64,000 nucleotides of DNA. It comes from Planktosalinus sp963975935 (GTDB lineage: Bacteria > Bacteroidota > Bacteroidia > Flavobacteriales > Flavobacteriaceae). The stretch lies in contig CAXBIQ010000004.1 of NCBI GenBank assembly GCA_963975935.1, positions 148,540 through 212,539 of the forward strand. Reading direction: 5' to 3'. The notes beneath the pieces are model-generated. The model did not search any database. It worked only from the letters and a program-made list of their open reading frames with translations, and had not been told where the DNA came from. A program made the position numbers and the translations under genes. Below, piece by piece: positions 35,707-46,300 of the stretch (within the stretch, counting starts at the first letter, position 1; each line of letters begins with the position of its first letter).

Positions 35707-36312
35707 ATGAAAAAATATATATTATTGATATTTATTGTTGCTTTTATTTCTTGTAAGGAGGAAGAAAAACCATATATGATGTATGGATTTCTTCAAGAAC
35801 AATTACATCTTTCAAGCAATATTTTAAGAGATCAAATATCCGAAACCATAGCCAATCATAACTTGACTGATGAAAGCATAGTAAAAGAATACGATAGCTT
35901 AACCAAAGAATATTTATTATATTTAGAAAAAACTCATTCTGAATTAACTAGTCACATAAATGGAGTTCAAGCTACTATATCAGTAGGTGAACTATCCGAA
36001 ATTAAGCACGGAAATAATTATTTCTTTGAGGGAGAAAATTATAGCAAAAAGGGTGCTGAATACATTTATAAAATGGAAAACTACAGAACTGTAATACTTG
36101 ATCTAGTTGACAATGAGAATTTAAGAAATAGAATCAACTTAACTTTATCCACTTCAGATATCATCAATCGAGACGCTGATACTATCAAATATCTAAATTG
36201 GTTTTATAGAGATATGCCCTTGATAAGTATTTTAACACATCTTAAACACCAAGAAAAAACGATTCTCGAAATTGAAAATGACTTTTTAAAAAATAAATTA
36301 ATATATAACTAA
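35707..36312 (+). CDS. Lipoprotein resembling the GldM N-terminal domain
   Basis: 201 residues from ATG 35707 (MKKYILLIFIVAFISC); lipobox FISC. The region ENYRTVILDLVDNENLRNRI, then LNWFYRDMPLISILTHLKHQEKTILEIENDFL, is very like the GldM/PorM N-terminal periplasmic domain, where a ...MPLxAxITxLTxxQxDIxNTExExL pattern ends the first domain. GldM is the dimeric T9SS/gliding motor rod, normally about 510 residues with an inner-membrane helix. Here that helix is replaced by a lipoprotein signal and the later D2-D4 domains are missing. Surrounding DNA is AT-rich. The homology is by eye; a decoy or regulator of the T9SS motor is speculation. Confidence 0.55.
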   Translation: MKKYILLIFIVAFISCKEEEKPYMMYGFLQEQLHLSSNILRDQISETIANHNLTDESIVKEYDSLTKEYLLYLEKTHSELTSHINGVQATISVGELSEIKHGNNYFFEGENYSKKGAEYIYKMENYRTVILDLVDNENLRNRINLTLSTSDIINRDADTIKYLNWFYRDMPLISILTHLKHQEKTILEIENDFLKNKLIYN

Positions 36313-36423
36313 TGCTACTATTTTTGTGTTAATCTTATTATTTATACTTCTACTTACCTATCTGAAAAGCCCTATTGGATTTTCTTTAAAATCGTATTTG
36401 CTTGCCACCTTAGACATCAATCC

Positions 36424-36545
36424 CTACCCACCGGCAACTAACCCCAGATACTCGCTGATGGCACAATCACCCCTTATTCTCATTCTGAAAGCTAGCCCAC
36501 ACGTGCACCTCATCGGTTGGGAAATAATCGGGGAAGGTTAACAGG
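36424..36545 (-). pseudogene. Fragment similar to the C-terminus of a DUF6266 protein
   Basis: On the minus strand the sequence reads FPDYFPTDEVHVWASFQNENKG and, after a frameshift, GDCAISEYLGLVAGG with a stop at 36424-36426. Many Bacteroidota DUF6266 proteins end in DEVHVxxAFxxxDG...VSxSxYLGSV. The fragment begins right after the mpl-like relic at 36548. Weak, memory-based match; no start codon or upstream part. Confidence 0.35.
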
Positions 36546-36547
36546 TG

Positions 36548-36633
36548 TTAATGGATGAGCTTCCTCACCTCATCAAAGTCAAGTCCCCCATAGTTGATAC
36601 TACCGGTATATAAGAGTTGATTGAATGTCGTTA
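36548..36633 (-). pseudogene. Displaced copy of the mpl 3' end (copy B)
   Basis: Minus-strand reading FNQLLYTGSINYGGLDFDEVRKLIH with a stop at 36548-36550. It corresponds to the C-terminus of the intact Mpl at 38900, which reads NLLLMSSGNYGGLDFEEIKDMF. The fragment has the same orientation as the intact gene but lacks the rest of it. It differs at several codons, so it is not a recent duplication. Confidence 0.7.
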
Positions 36634-36662
36634 TAAAAAAAAGAAATATATGCGTTGAAACT

Positions 36663-37313
36663 TTAAGGTATTGCAATGGCTACCAGTCTTTTTTCCCACC
36701 TGTGTTGTTCGCTCATGACTCCTGAATACATCCGCATTACTTCGCCTATGTTCTCACTGTAGAAGAGATAATCCCGCCCGGGAGGAATAGTACCGTCAGT
36801 ATTTGACTTTGCATATACTTCGTTTACAAGGCAATTAAGCGTGTCATAATCAGTAGTAACAGGCTCTTCACCGGGCAGAAGTTTTCCAAAGATATTATAT
36901 TGGGTTTGTTCTGATATTAAATATTCTTCATCAACATCCATTCGGGAATACAAAATATCTCCATCTGCATTGACCAGATACCCCAGTGAATCCCTTACGT
37001 GAGTGGTGGTTGTTCCTTCATCAGGGCATACTGCACAATGTTGTTCTCCATAGGTGGTTTGGGTTTCTAGAGTAAAGTACTTTTCCCCATCAATAGTGGT
37101 TGTGTTCAAAACAGACACTTCTGATTCGGCTCCCAAATCTTCAAATTCATCTGTATTGTCAATTCTCTTATAATACTTATAAAACCATGTTTTGCCAATT
37201 TCCAGTCCATAAAAGTTTTCTTCAGGAATGTCTTGTTGAGGTTCAGCGTTATCGTCTGAACTGCAGGAAGAAATCACAATTAAAAGACCAAGTAAAAAAA
37301 GAAGGGTTTTCAT
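36663..37313 (-). CDS. Lipoprotein of unknown function
   Basis: 216 residues from ATG 37313 (MKTLLFLLGLLIVISSC); a second ATG at 37316 is equally possible. Lipobox ISSC followed by SSDDNAEPQ. The mature protein has IGKTWFYKYYKR, a CAVC pair and YLFYSENIGEVMRM near the C-terminus, consistent with a secreted beta-rich lipoprotein. Accessory region: it sits between two mpl 3'-end fragments, in the same direction as mpl. Confidence 0.75.
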   Translation of the reverse strand: MKTLLFLLGLLIVISSCSSDDNAEPQQDIPEENFYGLEIGKTWFYKYYKRIDNTDEFEDLGAESEVSVLNTTTIDGEKYFTLETQTTYGEQHCAVCPDEGTTTTHVRDSLGYLVNADGDILYSRMDVDEEYLISEQTQYNIFGKLLPGEEPVTTDYDTLNCLVNEVYAKSNTDGTIPPGRDYLFYSENIGEVMRMYSGVMSEQHRWEKRLVAIAIP

Positions 37314-37365
37314 CATTTTAAAGTTTAGGTAACAGAAAACATAACGCAACCTATTGTTAAATATT

Positions 37366-37410
37366 TTACACCAGCTTCCTCACCTCATTAATGTCAAGAC
37401 CACTATCATT
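37366..37410 (-). pseudogene. Displaced copy of the mpl 3' end (copy C)
   Basis: Minus-strand reading NDSGLDINEVRKLV with a stop at 37366-37368. It shares a 16-base identical stretch (ATGAGGTGAGGAAGCT) with copy B and is less similar to the intact mpl end, so B and C come from a related but different mpl allele. Confidence 0.6.
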
Positions 37411-37441
37411 TCAATTTAAACAATGATTAGGTCACAAAAAC

Positions 37442-38875
37442 TTAATCTTTTATGAAGTTTATATCAGATATAAGATAATCATTTTCCAAAAATCGTATGG
37501 GGTACATAGCCTTTAATCTATTTTGATCTTCCTTGTACTCATTTAAATTAAGGAATCTAAAGTTTTTAGATTTCAACTCTACTTTTTGGTGTTTTCTCCT
37601 TAAAGAATCAATCGCCCTTCTATATTCTGAATAAACAGTAATATAGTCTTGATAAGGTATTGATTCTTCATACATAAAGTGAACTCCTGTTGTACTATCC
37701 AATTTTTCAAAAAATTTGTCAAATAAGTTAGTTTTTTCAATTATTGTATTATTAATTTTAAAACTATCGGAAGATATATGAACCATAATTATTTCTAAAT
37801 TTAAAAAACCAGGATGTGGCTCAGGTGGCCCCGGCGGTAAATCACTTAAAAACAATCCCGTTTCTTCACTAAATATTTGATGTATGTCTAATCCAAAAAA
37901 TATTTTGGTGTAAATACCTCTAAGGTTGTGTTTATCTCTTGATAAATCAGACACAACATATTTTATTTTTCTTTTATTTAATACATATAGTAGCTTCTTA
38001 ACTTTAAGAATTTCACTCATTTCAATTTGAGAGGGTGCAAAAACATAATAAGTGCCAAAATTTTCAAATCCAAATGATGTCAGTTCACTTTCCAAATGTT
38101 TAAATAAATCATTAAAACTGTAAAATTGCCCATTTAATTGATAAAAAACTACATCCTCTTTCTTTACAATTTTTAATATTCTCGGGTAACCAAAATTTAC
38201 ATCCAACCGTGGGTCTTCATAGGTTGAAAAATTGGCTTCAGGTAAATCAATAACCGGATTATTAGCTAACAATTTTGAATCTATTTTTTCAATAGCAAAA
38301 ACCGAAGTATATGCAAACCCGTATGCCAAAGAAATTAATATTATTGCATTTAGAATTATGTACTTATATACCTTAATGCTGAAAACCCTAATAATATTCT
38401 TCCAATTTTCAAGTAGCATTACTAGAGTTATTAAAAAAACTAAATATTTATAGGAATGAAAAATATCCAAGGATGAAAAACCCACAAAAAAAATTAAAAT
38501 ACCATTAAAAACTTTTAATATAACATGGGATAAATTAAAACTTAAAAATACCTGATCATTAATAATTGAATATCTTCTTGAACTTTTAAACTTGAAACTA
38601 ATTGGCTTTTTAAAAATCGCTATGATCCAAAGTGAATTATATAAAGACAAAGACAGTAAAGCAAAATAAAAATTCTGCTCAAACCTTATACTTTCATTAA
38701 TTATAACTGGTCCATTTAAAAAATAACTTTGCTCAAATATTCTATAAACCAATCGAAGTAATAGTAAGAATGAATAAAAGCAATAGGCATAGGTAATGGA
38801 GAAAAATATCCCTAAAGCAAAGGAAGCTTTAGGAACTTCAATTCCTGCTTTGTTTGTAAAACATCCTTTTATCAA
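37442..38875 (-). CDS. Membrane protein with two ExbD/TolR-like periplasmic domains
   Basis: 477 residues, no recognised full-length family. Five hydrophobic segments (about 20-44, 66-88, 115-136, 143-158, 170-194) are followed by two soluble domains. Domain 1 (about 230-312) has FYQLNGQFYSFNDLFKHLESEL...LLYVLNKRKIKYVVSD; domain 2 (about 362-430) has VHISSDSFKINN...VHFMYEE...YQDYITVYSEYRRAIDSLRRKH. Both follow the ExbD/TolR beta-alpha layout, and the second closely resembles flavobacterial ExbD (YxxYIxVYNEL..AYNELR). No ExbB/TolQ gene is nearby. Strongly AT-rich compared with mpl, 24 bp away. Confidence 0.6.
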   Translation of the reverse strand: MIKGCFTNKAGIEVPKASFALGIFFSITYAYCFYSFLLLLRLVYRIFEQSYFLNGPVIINESIRFEQNFYFALLSLSLYNSLWIIAIFKKPISFKFKSSRRYSIINDQVFLSFNLSHVILKVFNGILIFFVGFSSLDIFHSYKYLVFLITLVMLLENWKNIIRVFSIKVYKYIILNAIILISLAYGFAYTSVFAIEKIDSKLLANNPVIDLPEANFSTYEDPRLDVNFGYPRILKIVKKEDVVFYQLNGQFYSFNDLFKHLESELTSFGFENFGTYYVFAPSQIEMSEILKVKKLLYVLNKRKIKYVVSDLSRDKHNLRGIYTKIFFGLDIHQIFSEETGLFLSDLPPGPPEPHPGFLNLEIIMVHISSDSFKINNTIIEKTNLFDKFFEKLDSTTGVHFMYEESIPYQDYITVYSEYRRAIDSLRRKHQKVELKSKNFRFLNLNEYKEDQNRLKAMYPIRFLENDYLISDINFIKD

Positions 38876-38899
38876 GGTAATTCAGTTAGTTTAAACACT

Positions 38900-40252
38900 T
38901 TAAAACATATCTTTAATCTCCTCAAAATCCAGTCCACCATAGTTACCACTGCTCATTAACAACAGATTTGTATTTTTAAACTCCTGGGTGTATAAATAAG
39001 TTTTAAAATCTGCCGGGTCTGTAAAGATGACGAGGTCTTTTCTTTCAAAGGCTTCTTCAATCTGGGTGTCCTTGATGGCTTTGAGTTGTTTTATTTCCAC
39101 GGCGTGCATGGAGTAAAACACCACGGCCACATCTGCAGCATCCAGGGCTCCTCTGTATTCTTTTAAAAACTCCGGATTAAGACTGCTGTAAGTATGCAAC
39201 TCAAGGCAGGCGATAAGTTTTCTATCAGGGTATTGTTCTTTCAAGGCTTTGGTGGTGGCTTCTACTTTTGAGGGGGAATGGGCAAAGTCTTTGTATGCAA
39301 CAAAGTCTTTGGTTTCAGTGATTTTTTCCAGACGTTTTGAGGCGCCCTTAAAGGTGGCAATGGCTTCATAGAAATCATCTTCGTCCACGCCCAGGTGCTG
39401 GCAAATCCATTTGGCACCTGCGAGGTTGTTGAGGTTGTGCTTGCCAAATATTTCTATGGGCATGGGACCTTCGGGGGTTTCCAGATAGGTGGTTCCGTTT
39501 TCAATGGTGTATTCCGGGGTGTGGTACCCTATTTTGCGAATGGTGTTTTCAGAAGCTTCCACTACCTTGACCACTTCAGGGTCTTCTGCATTGTAATTGA
39601 TGCTTCCACCTTTTATAATGGAATCAACAAAGGTTTTAAACTGCTCGACATAATTTTCATAAGTGGGAAAGACATTGATATGGTCCCAAGCTATGCCGCT
39701 CAATAAAGCGATGTTGGGCTTGTATAAGTGAAATTTGGGACGCCTGTCGATGGGTGAGGACAAATACTCATCGCCTTCCAAGATGATAAAGTCGTTTTCA
39801 TTTGTGAGGTGCACCATCGTGTCAAAACCTTCAAGCTGGGCACCCACCATATAGTCCACAGGCCTGTCATGATAGTGCAACACGTGCAAGATCATCGCCG
39901 TGATGGTGGTTTTACCATGGCTTCCGCCAATGACCACACGGGTTTTGTTTTTGGAATGCTCATATAAATATTCCGGATATGAATAGATTTTAAGCCCGAG
40001 TTCCTGAGCTTTTAAGAGTTCGGGATTATTGGCTTTGGCGTGCATGCCCAGGATGACAGCATCCAGTTGTGGGGTTATTTTTTCAGGATACCAGCCAAAG
40101 GCTTCCGGTAACAACCCGGCTTTTTGCAAGCGTGATTTTGAGGGTTCAAAGATTTCATCATCGCTTCCTGTTATGGTGTCTCCTTTATGGTGTAAAGCCA
40201 GTGCGAGGTTGTGCATGGCACTTCCGCCAATGGCTATGAAATGAATGTTCAT
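38900..40252 (-). CDS. mpl: UDP-N-acetylmuramate:L-alanyl-gamma-D-glutamyl-meso-diaminopimelate ligase
   Basis: 450 residues. Recycles the murein tripeptide by joining it to UDP-MurNAc. Mur ligase features: N-terminal HFIAIGGSAMHNLALALHHKG for UDP binding, ATP loop IGGSHGKTTITAM (about 107-119), EGDEYLSSP, IAWDHINVFPTYENY, FGKHNLNNLAGA and DFAHSPSKVEATTKAL. Its 3' end is the intact member of three mpl-like ends in this region. Confidence 0.96.
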   Translation of the reverse strand: MNIHFIAIGGSAMHNLALALHHKGDTITGSDDEIFEPSKSRLQKAGLLPEAFGWYPEKITPQLDAVILGMHAKANNPELLKAQELGLKIYSYPEYLYEHSKNKTRVVIGGSHGKTTITAMILHVLHYHDRPVDYMVGAQLEGFDTMVHLTNENDFIILEGDEYLSSPIDRRPKFHLYKPNIALLSGIAWDHINVFPTYENYVEQFKTFVDSIIKGGSINYNAEDPEVVKVVEASENTIRKIGYHTPEYTIENGTTYLETPEGPMPIEIFGKHNLNNLAGAKWICQHLGVDEDDFYEAIATFKGASKRLEKITETKDFVAYKDFAHSPSKVEATTKALKEQYPDRKLIACLELHTYSSLNPEFLKEYRGALDAADVAVVFYSMHAVEIKQLKAIKDTQIEEAFERKDLVIFTDPADFKTYLYTQEFKNTNLLLMSSGNYGGLDFEEIKDMF

Positions 40253-40382
40253 AAGTGTTTTAATTTGATGTAGTAAAGATAAGGAATGCTGAATAAAATA
40301 AAGGTTACCACCCTTATGACTTTTGAAGTATTAGATTTAATTGATTTAATTTGTAACTTATTACCCGTAACTAGATCAATCC

Positions 40383-43300
40383 ATGAAAATATATACACTA
40401 CTTTGCCTGTGCTTACTTTCAATTTCACTTACCGCACAAGATTATAACAAACAATGGAAAGAAATAATTGAACTGGAAAAAACAGAGCGTATTAAAACTG
40501 CACTGACTGTAGTTGAACAAATTGAGAGAAAAGCCAGGAATACAAAAAATGAAACCCAACTTATCAGAGTTTTCTTTTATAAATCAAAATTTTTACAGCG
40601 CCTTGATGAAGAAGCACAAAGCAAAATAATCAATAACCTTCAAAGAGAAATTGAAAATGCCACACCTGCCACTCAAGCCATTTTAAATTACATATATGCT
40701 ATTTGCCTGAATGATTATTTACGCTACAATAGGTATAAAATAAATGACAGGACTGCTACTGAAGGAGAAGAAGCAAAAGAATTTCTGCAATGGTCACACA
40801 ATCAAATTGAAAATGAAATACAGTCGACAATTAAAAAATCAATATCCAGTCCGCAAGTTTTAAAAGAAACATCAATTGCAGAGTATAAAGGTATCCTTGA
40901 TAATTACCGCACAGAAACCATTCAGGATGAAAACCTTTATGAGTTTTTAATTGACAAATACATTGAACTCCATATGGGTTCTTTAAATATGTATAGTAAT
41001 TACATAACCTCGTTTATTGAAAAAAACAAAAAGGATTTTTATAGTAAAACAGAAGTTTTTACCAATATTAATACTGACAGTATCAAGGATTCCTCCCTTA
41101 AGAGGATTTTGAAATTCTATCAATTGAAAGAGTTAAACAACCCACTGCCCGAAAATCAATTTGAGAGAATCAAGTTTGTGCATACTTATATTTTTAAAGA
41201 TGCAATGGATTTCATCCCTACCCTTGATAATTTTCAAGGTGAACTGCAAGACAGTATCCTTATTCAAAAAGTACAGTTAGAGAAAGCAAGGTTATATGAA
41301 ACAATAGCTAATAAAAAAACAAATCCGGATGCCCTTATTAAAGCAAGGAAAATATTAGATAGTATATTAAATAATAATATAGACCATTTTACCAATAAAC
41401 TCGCGACATATCAAAAACAAAACATCCTGAACAAATCGCTTTCTGTAAGTCTAAATCAATATTCCTATGAAGGTGAAAATACCCGCGCTCATATATCCTA
41501 CAAAAATGTAGATTCTCTATTTATAAAATATTACAAAGTACCTGCCTTGTTTAATTTTGATCACCGCTCTCAAAAAAATGACAGCATTATGGCTTCCATA
41601 GTTGAATCACGAGAATCTCAACTCCGGCAAACCATAAGCTTACCTGCTACTGAAAATTATTTTGAAACAACAACACAAATTTTATTACCTAAACTACCCA
41701 AAGGGAAATATGTGATACTTTTTGAGGCTGAAAAAAATAGTTTTCAAAATAAAGAAGCTTATTCATATACTATTGTTACTGTTTCTAATCTGGCAGTATT
41801 ACACCACGAGGTCACATTCAAATATCCTGAAAGAGATAAGATCTTCCAGATTATTGATAGAAAAAAAGGAACTCCCATACAAGATGTAAATCTCCATTAT
41901 AATGTTGATACATTAAAGACCGATAAAAATGGTCTTGTACATTTTAAAACATATACAAACAATTATAACACTTCACAGTTACTTGTTCACAAAAGTGGAG
42001 ACTCATTATATTTACCTCTAAACCACTGGACCCAAACCTTAAACAGTATGGATTCTGATGAAGTGGAAGAAGACATCCTGGCCTCTGTTAAATTCTTTTC
42101 AGACAGGGCTATCTATCGTCCCGGACAGACAGCTCATCTTAAAGGAATTGCCTTAAAAAGACAAAATGGTGAAGTTTCTGTAGTACCCGGGGTAACATTT
42201 TACATTGAAATTACAGACCCACAAGGAAAGGAAGTTAAAGATTTTGATATCCGCACCAATGAATATGGCTCATTTAATTTTGAATTTCAGATTCCTCAAA
42301 ATGGCTTGACAGGAAATTATTCAGTCTCTGTTGATGAAGGATTGGATATTGAAAATGATGATTTGTATGATAAGAAAACATATGAACATTCTTTTTGGGA
42401 CAATGCTGAATTTGATTACTCTTATTTTAATTTTAGTGTTGAAGAGTACAAAAGGACCACATTCCAGGTAAAAATGGATGCTGTTTCAGAAGCTTATACC
42501 CTAAATGATTCAATTAAATTCCAGGGGACAGCTACAGCTTTTTCAGGAGCAAACATCAGTAATGGCAAGGTTGTTTATCGTATTGAAAGGCAGGCTTATA
42601 CCCATTATAGATATGGAATGCCCTCTTCCTCTCTCGACATCATAAGTGAAGGAGAAACAACCACCGATGGAGAAGGTAAAATAATTATTTCCTTTAAAGC
42701 CATTCCCGATGAAAGTTATACAAAAGAAAGTCTCCCTGTTTTTACTTATACTGCTCATATTGATGTTACAGATATAAACGGTGAAACCCAAAGTGGGCAA
42801 CAATCAGTCAAGTTAGGCTACCATAGCTTGCTTTTGAATGCAGAAATTGATAAAGATCTTTATTTAGATTCCTCAAAAAAGATTAAACTCTCAAGCAGAA
42901 ACCTTAACGGCGAGTTTGTACCTGTTCAAGGTAAATTTGAGGTCTATTTTCAAAAGAATTTACAACCTGAATTTATTGAACCCAGGTTCCCTTCCGCTGA
43001 AAAACCTCTCATTTCTGAAGAAGAGTTTTCAAAACTTTTTCCTTATGAAAAAAAGGAAGATACTCATGCCTCCGAAAAAAATGGAGAACTTATCCTGTTA
43101 AAGGAAATCAATACAGAAGTTCAAACCGAAGTAGACCTGGATTTTCTCAGGCAGCAGCCTCAAGGGCATTACAGGATAATATATTCTGTTTTTGATAAAG
43201 AGGAAGAAATTAAGAGCGTAACAGATTTCAGACTTTTGAATAAAAAAGAACCTCTTCCCGATGAATTGTTTACCATTACACAAAAAAACTTGCATCCATA

Positions 43301-46300
43301 TGATGACAAACAACTTAACCTGGAAATAAGATCACAAGTACCGGATCTTTTCGTGAATATTCAGGGTTTGGATGTAAATAAATACAGTCCATTTTACGAA
43401 GAACATATAAATTTGAAAAATGGAATCCTATCATTAAAAATTCCTTTTGATAAGAATATCCCTGAAGACATTGTATTTCAAGTAGAGGCCTTCTTCGAAA
43501 ACCACTTTTTCAACAAAGAAATCAGGATTATAAAACCAGAAATTAACTCACTGGATGTAGAAGTAATTTCAATGAGAAACAAACTGGACCCGGGAAGTAA
43601 TGAAATATGGAGTTTTAAAATTGCACAAGACAATAAAGCCGCAGAAGCAGAGGTACTAACATCAATGTATGATCAATCCCTGGATGAGTTCAGGGTTTTA
43701 AACTGGGAAAAACCAGACCTGCAACAAAACAATTATTATTACAGTACATCTGATCAAAAAGACATAAGTACTCAAAAGAGAACTTTTAGTTTAAAAAATT
43801 TAAACCCATATTTATTTAGGCCCTCTTTATCTTTTCCACAAATTGATATTCAATGGTTTGGGTTTAGTTTTGGAACTGTAAACAATTATGAAAGGAAAAA
43901 TTCCTATGAGAGATGGTCTGTAAATCAACTAAATCTACCTGTAAATACTAATATAGTTTATGGCTATGTGACAGATGATACCGGGCTGCCCCTACCGGGC
44001 GTAAATGTTGTAATAGAGGGAACAAACCGTGGCACGCAAACTGATTTTGATGGTTATTATGAAATAGAAGTCGCAAGTGGCGAAGAACTTGTTTTCACCT
44101 ATGTAGGATTTGCAACTCAGGGAAGGGTTGTACCTTCTGTAACCCCAAAACTCGACGTGCAAATGGAACCGGGCGAAGAACTCTCGCAGGTAGTTGTTAC
44201 CGGTTTTGCGGTAAAGAGAGAAAAAAAAGCACTTGGTTATGCGGTGTCACAAATACATGAAGAATATGATGAAGATGCCATTGCCAGAACTTTATCAGGA
44301 AAGACTTCCGGGGTGATTATAAACAATGCAGCGGGTGAACCGGGACCTGCTACAAATATTAACATAAGAGGATATCTTTCAGTAGGTGGTGAAAACAAAC
44401 CTTTGATTATAATAGACGGGGTTGTACAAAAAGACTATGATATAGATAACATCCACCTTGCCGGAATTGCTCCAAGTGACATTGAAAGCATTGAAGAAAT
44501 AAAAGGATTTAAAGCAGCTACAATTTATGGCTCAGAAGGTAGAAATGGAGTGCTGATTATTACCACAAAAAAAGGACTAGAAGCAATTACGCAGGTCCAA
44601 ACCAGAAAGAATTTTCAGGAAACCGCATTTTTCTATCCCAATTTGAAAACAAATAAAAAAGGTGAGGTTCAATTTGATTTTACCACCCCTGAGGCATTGA
44701 CTACCTGGAAGTTTCGGTTATTGGCTCACGACAAAAAAGGCCACTCCGGCTACCTGGAGAAAACAGCTATAACTCAAAAGGATTTGATGATTTCCCCTAA
44801 TATGCCTCGCTTTTTAAGGGAAATGGATACGATAACCATTACAGCCCGCATAGCAAATATCACTGCAGAGAGTAAATCTGGAACTGCACTGCTTCAACTC
44901 TATAATGCTGTGGATATGCAACCAATGGAAACCAATGTGATCTTATCAAGGAACATACAAGAATTCCAAGCAGAACCTAAAGGAAACACGATAGTATCAT
45001 GGCGTGTTGCAATCCCTAAAGGAATACAGGGCATTCAATATAAAGTAGTGGCAAAGTCAGGTAATTTTACAGATGGTGAAGAAAATATCCTGCCTGTGCT
45101 GACCAATTCACTTTTAGTCACTGAAACTATTTCTATGTGGGTGCGGGAAAAAAGTAAAAAAGAATTTTCCCTTCAAAACCTAAAGAACAATAATTCCACT
45201 ACGCTACAAAACCACAAACTGACATTTGAGTACACAGCAAACCCTGTTTGGCTGGCGATTGAAGCGTTACCTTATTTAATGGAATTTGAACACAATTGCA
45301 GTGAGCAAACCTTTGCCAGGTATTATGCCAATAAACTGGCATTGAAAATCCTCGATGATAACCCTGAAATTGCCAAGGTATTTGAAAAATGGAAAAATGA
45401 AGGTAAACCTTTATCAAAGCTCGCACAGAATGAAGAATTAAAAAATATTCTACTTGCAGAAACTCCCTGGCTTTTGGATTCTGAAAGTGAAGCTGAAAGA
45501 AACAACCGGGTGGCACTTTTATTTGACTTGAATACACTGAGTCAAAATTCAGATGTATTAATTGACAAACTTATTCAAATGCAAGCACCATCAGGGGGTT
45601 TTCCGTGGTTTCAAGGTGGTTATGAAAACGTAAATATTACCCAGCATATCCTGAGTGGTTTGGCAAAATTGGAAAATCAAAACATCGAGCTTCCCGTGTC
45701 AACTGATGAATTAATCTTGAAAGGGATACGGTTTGCTGATGCTGATTTTTCTGAACGACACGCCAGAAGAGAAAATTCAGATTTTGGTTTTATAATTACA
45801 CATCCCGGAATTGAAATTGATTACTTGTATTTCAGAAGTTTTTATATTGAATCTTACCCTTTTGACAAGAAATTAAAAGATGCTGCAGATATCTATCTTA
45901 AAAACATAGTTTCAAAATGGCCTGATCTTGATTTACAGCGTAAAGCAAAAGCAGCCATAATTCTGCACCGTTTTGGCAATACAAGCGAGGCTAAAATAAT
46001 AATCAACGGATTAAGAGAAACAAGTGCTTTAAATGATGAATCAGGAATGTACTGGATATCAAACAAACCGGGATGGCACTGGTATCAATCACCAATAGAA
46101 AATCAAGCTCTTTTAATCAACGCTTTTGATGAAGTGGAAAAAGATACGGCCTCGGTAGAAATGATGAAGGTATGGCTTTTAAAAAACAAGCAAACAAAAA
46201 GCTGGGCAACAACCAAAGCAACTACTGAGGCGATATATGCACTTTTAAACTTTGGAAAAAACCCTTTAAAGGTAGTTCCGGACTACAACATCCAAATAGG

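Noticed and set aside
36326..36541. 71-codon plus-strand frame after the GldM-like gene
   Set aside because: No ATG start, no recognisable family, and the minus strand of the same DNA carries the DUF6266/mpl-like fragments.
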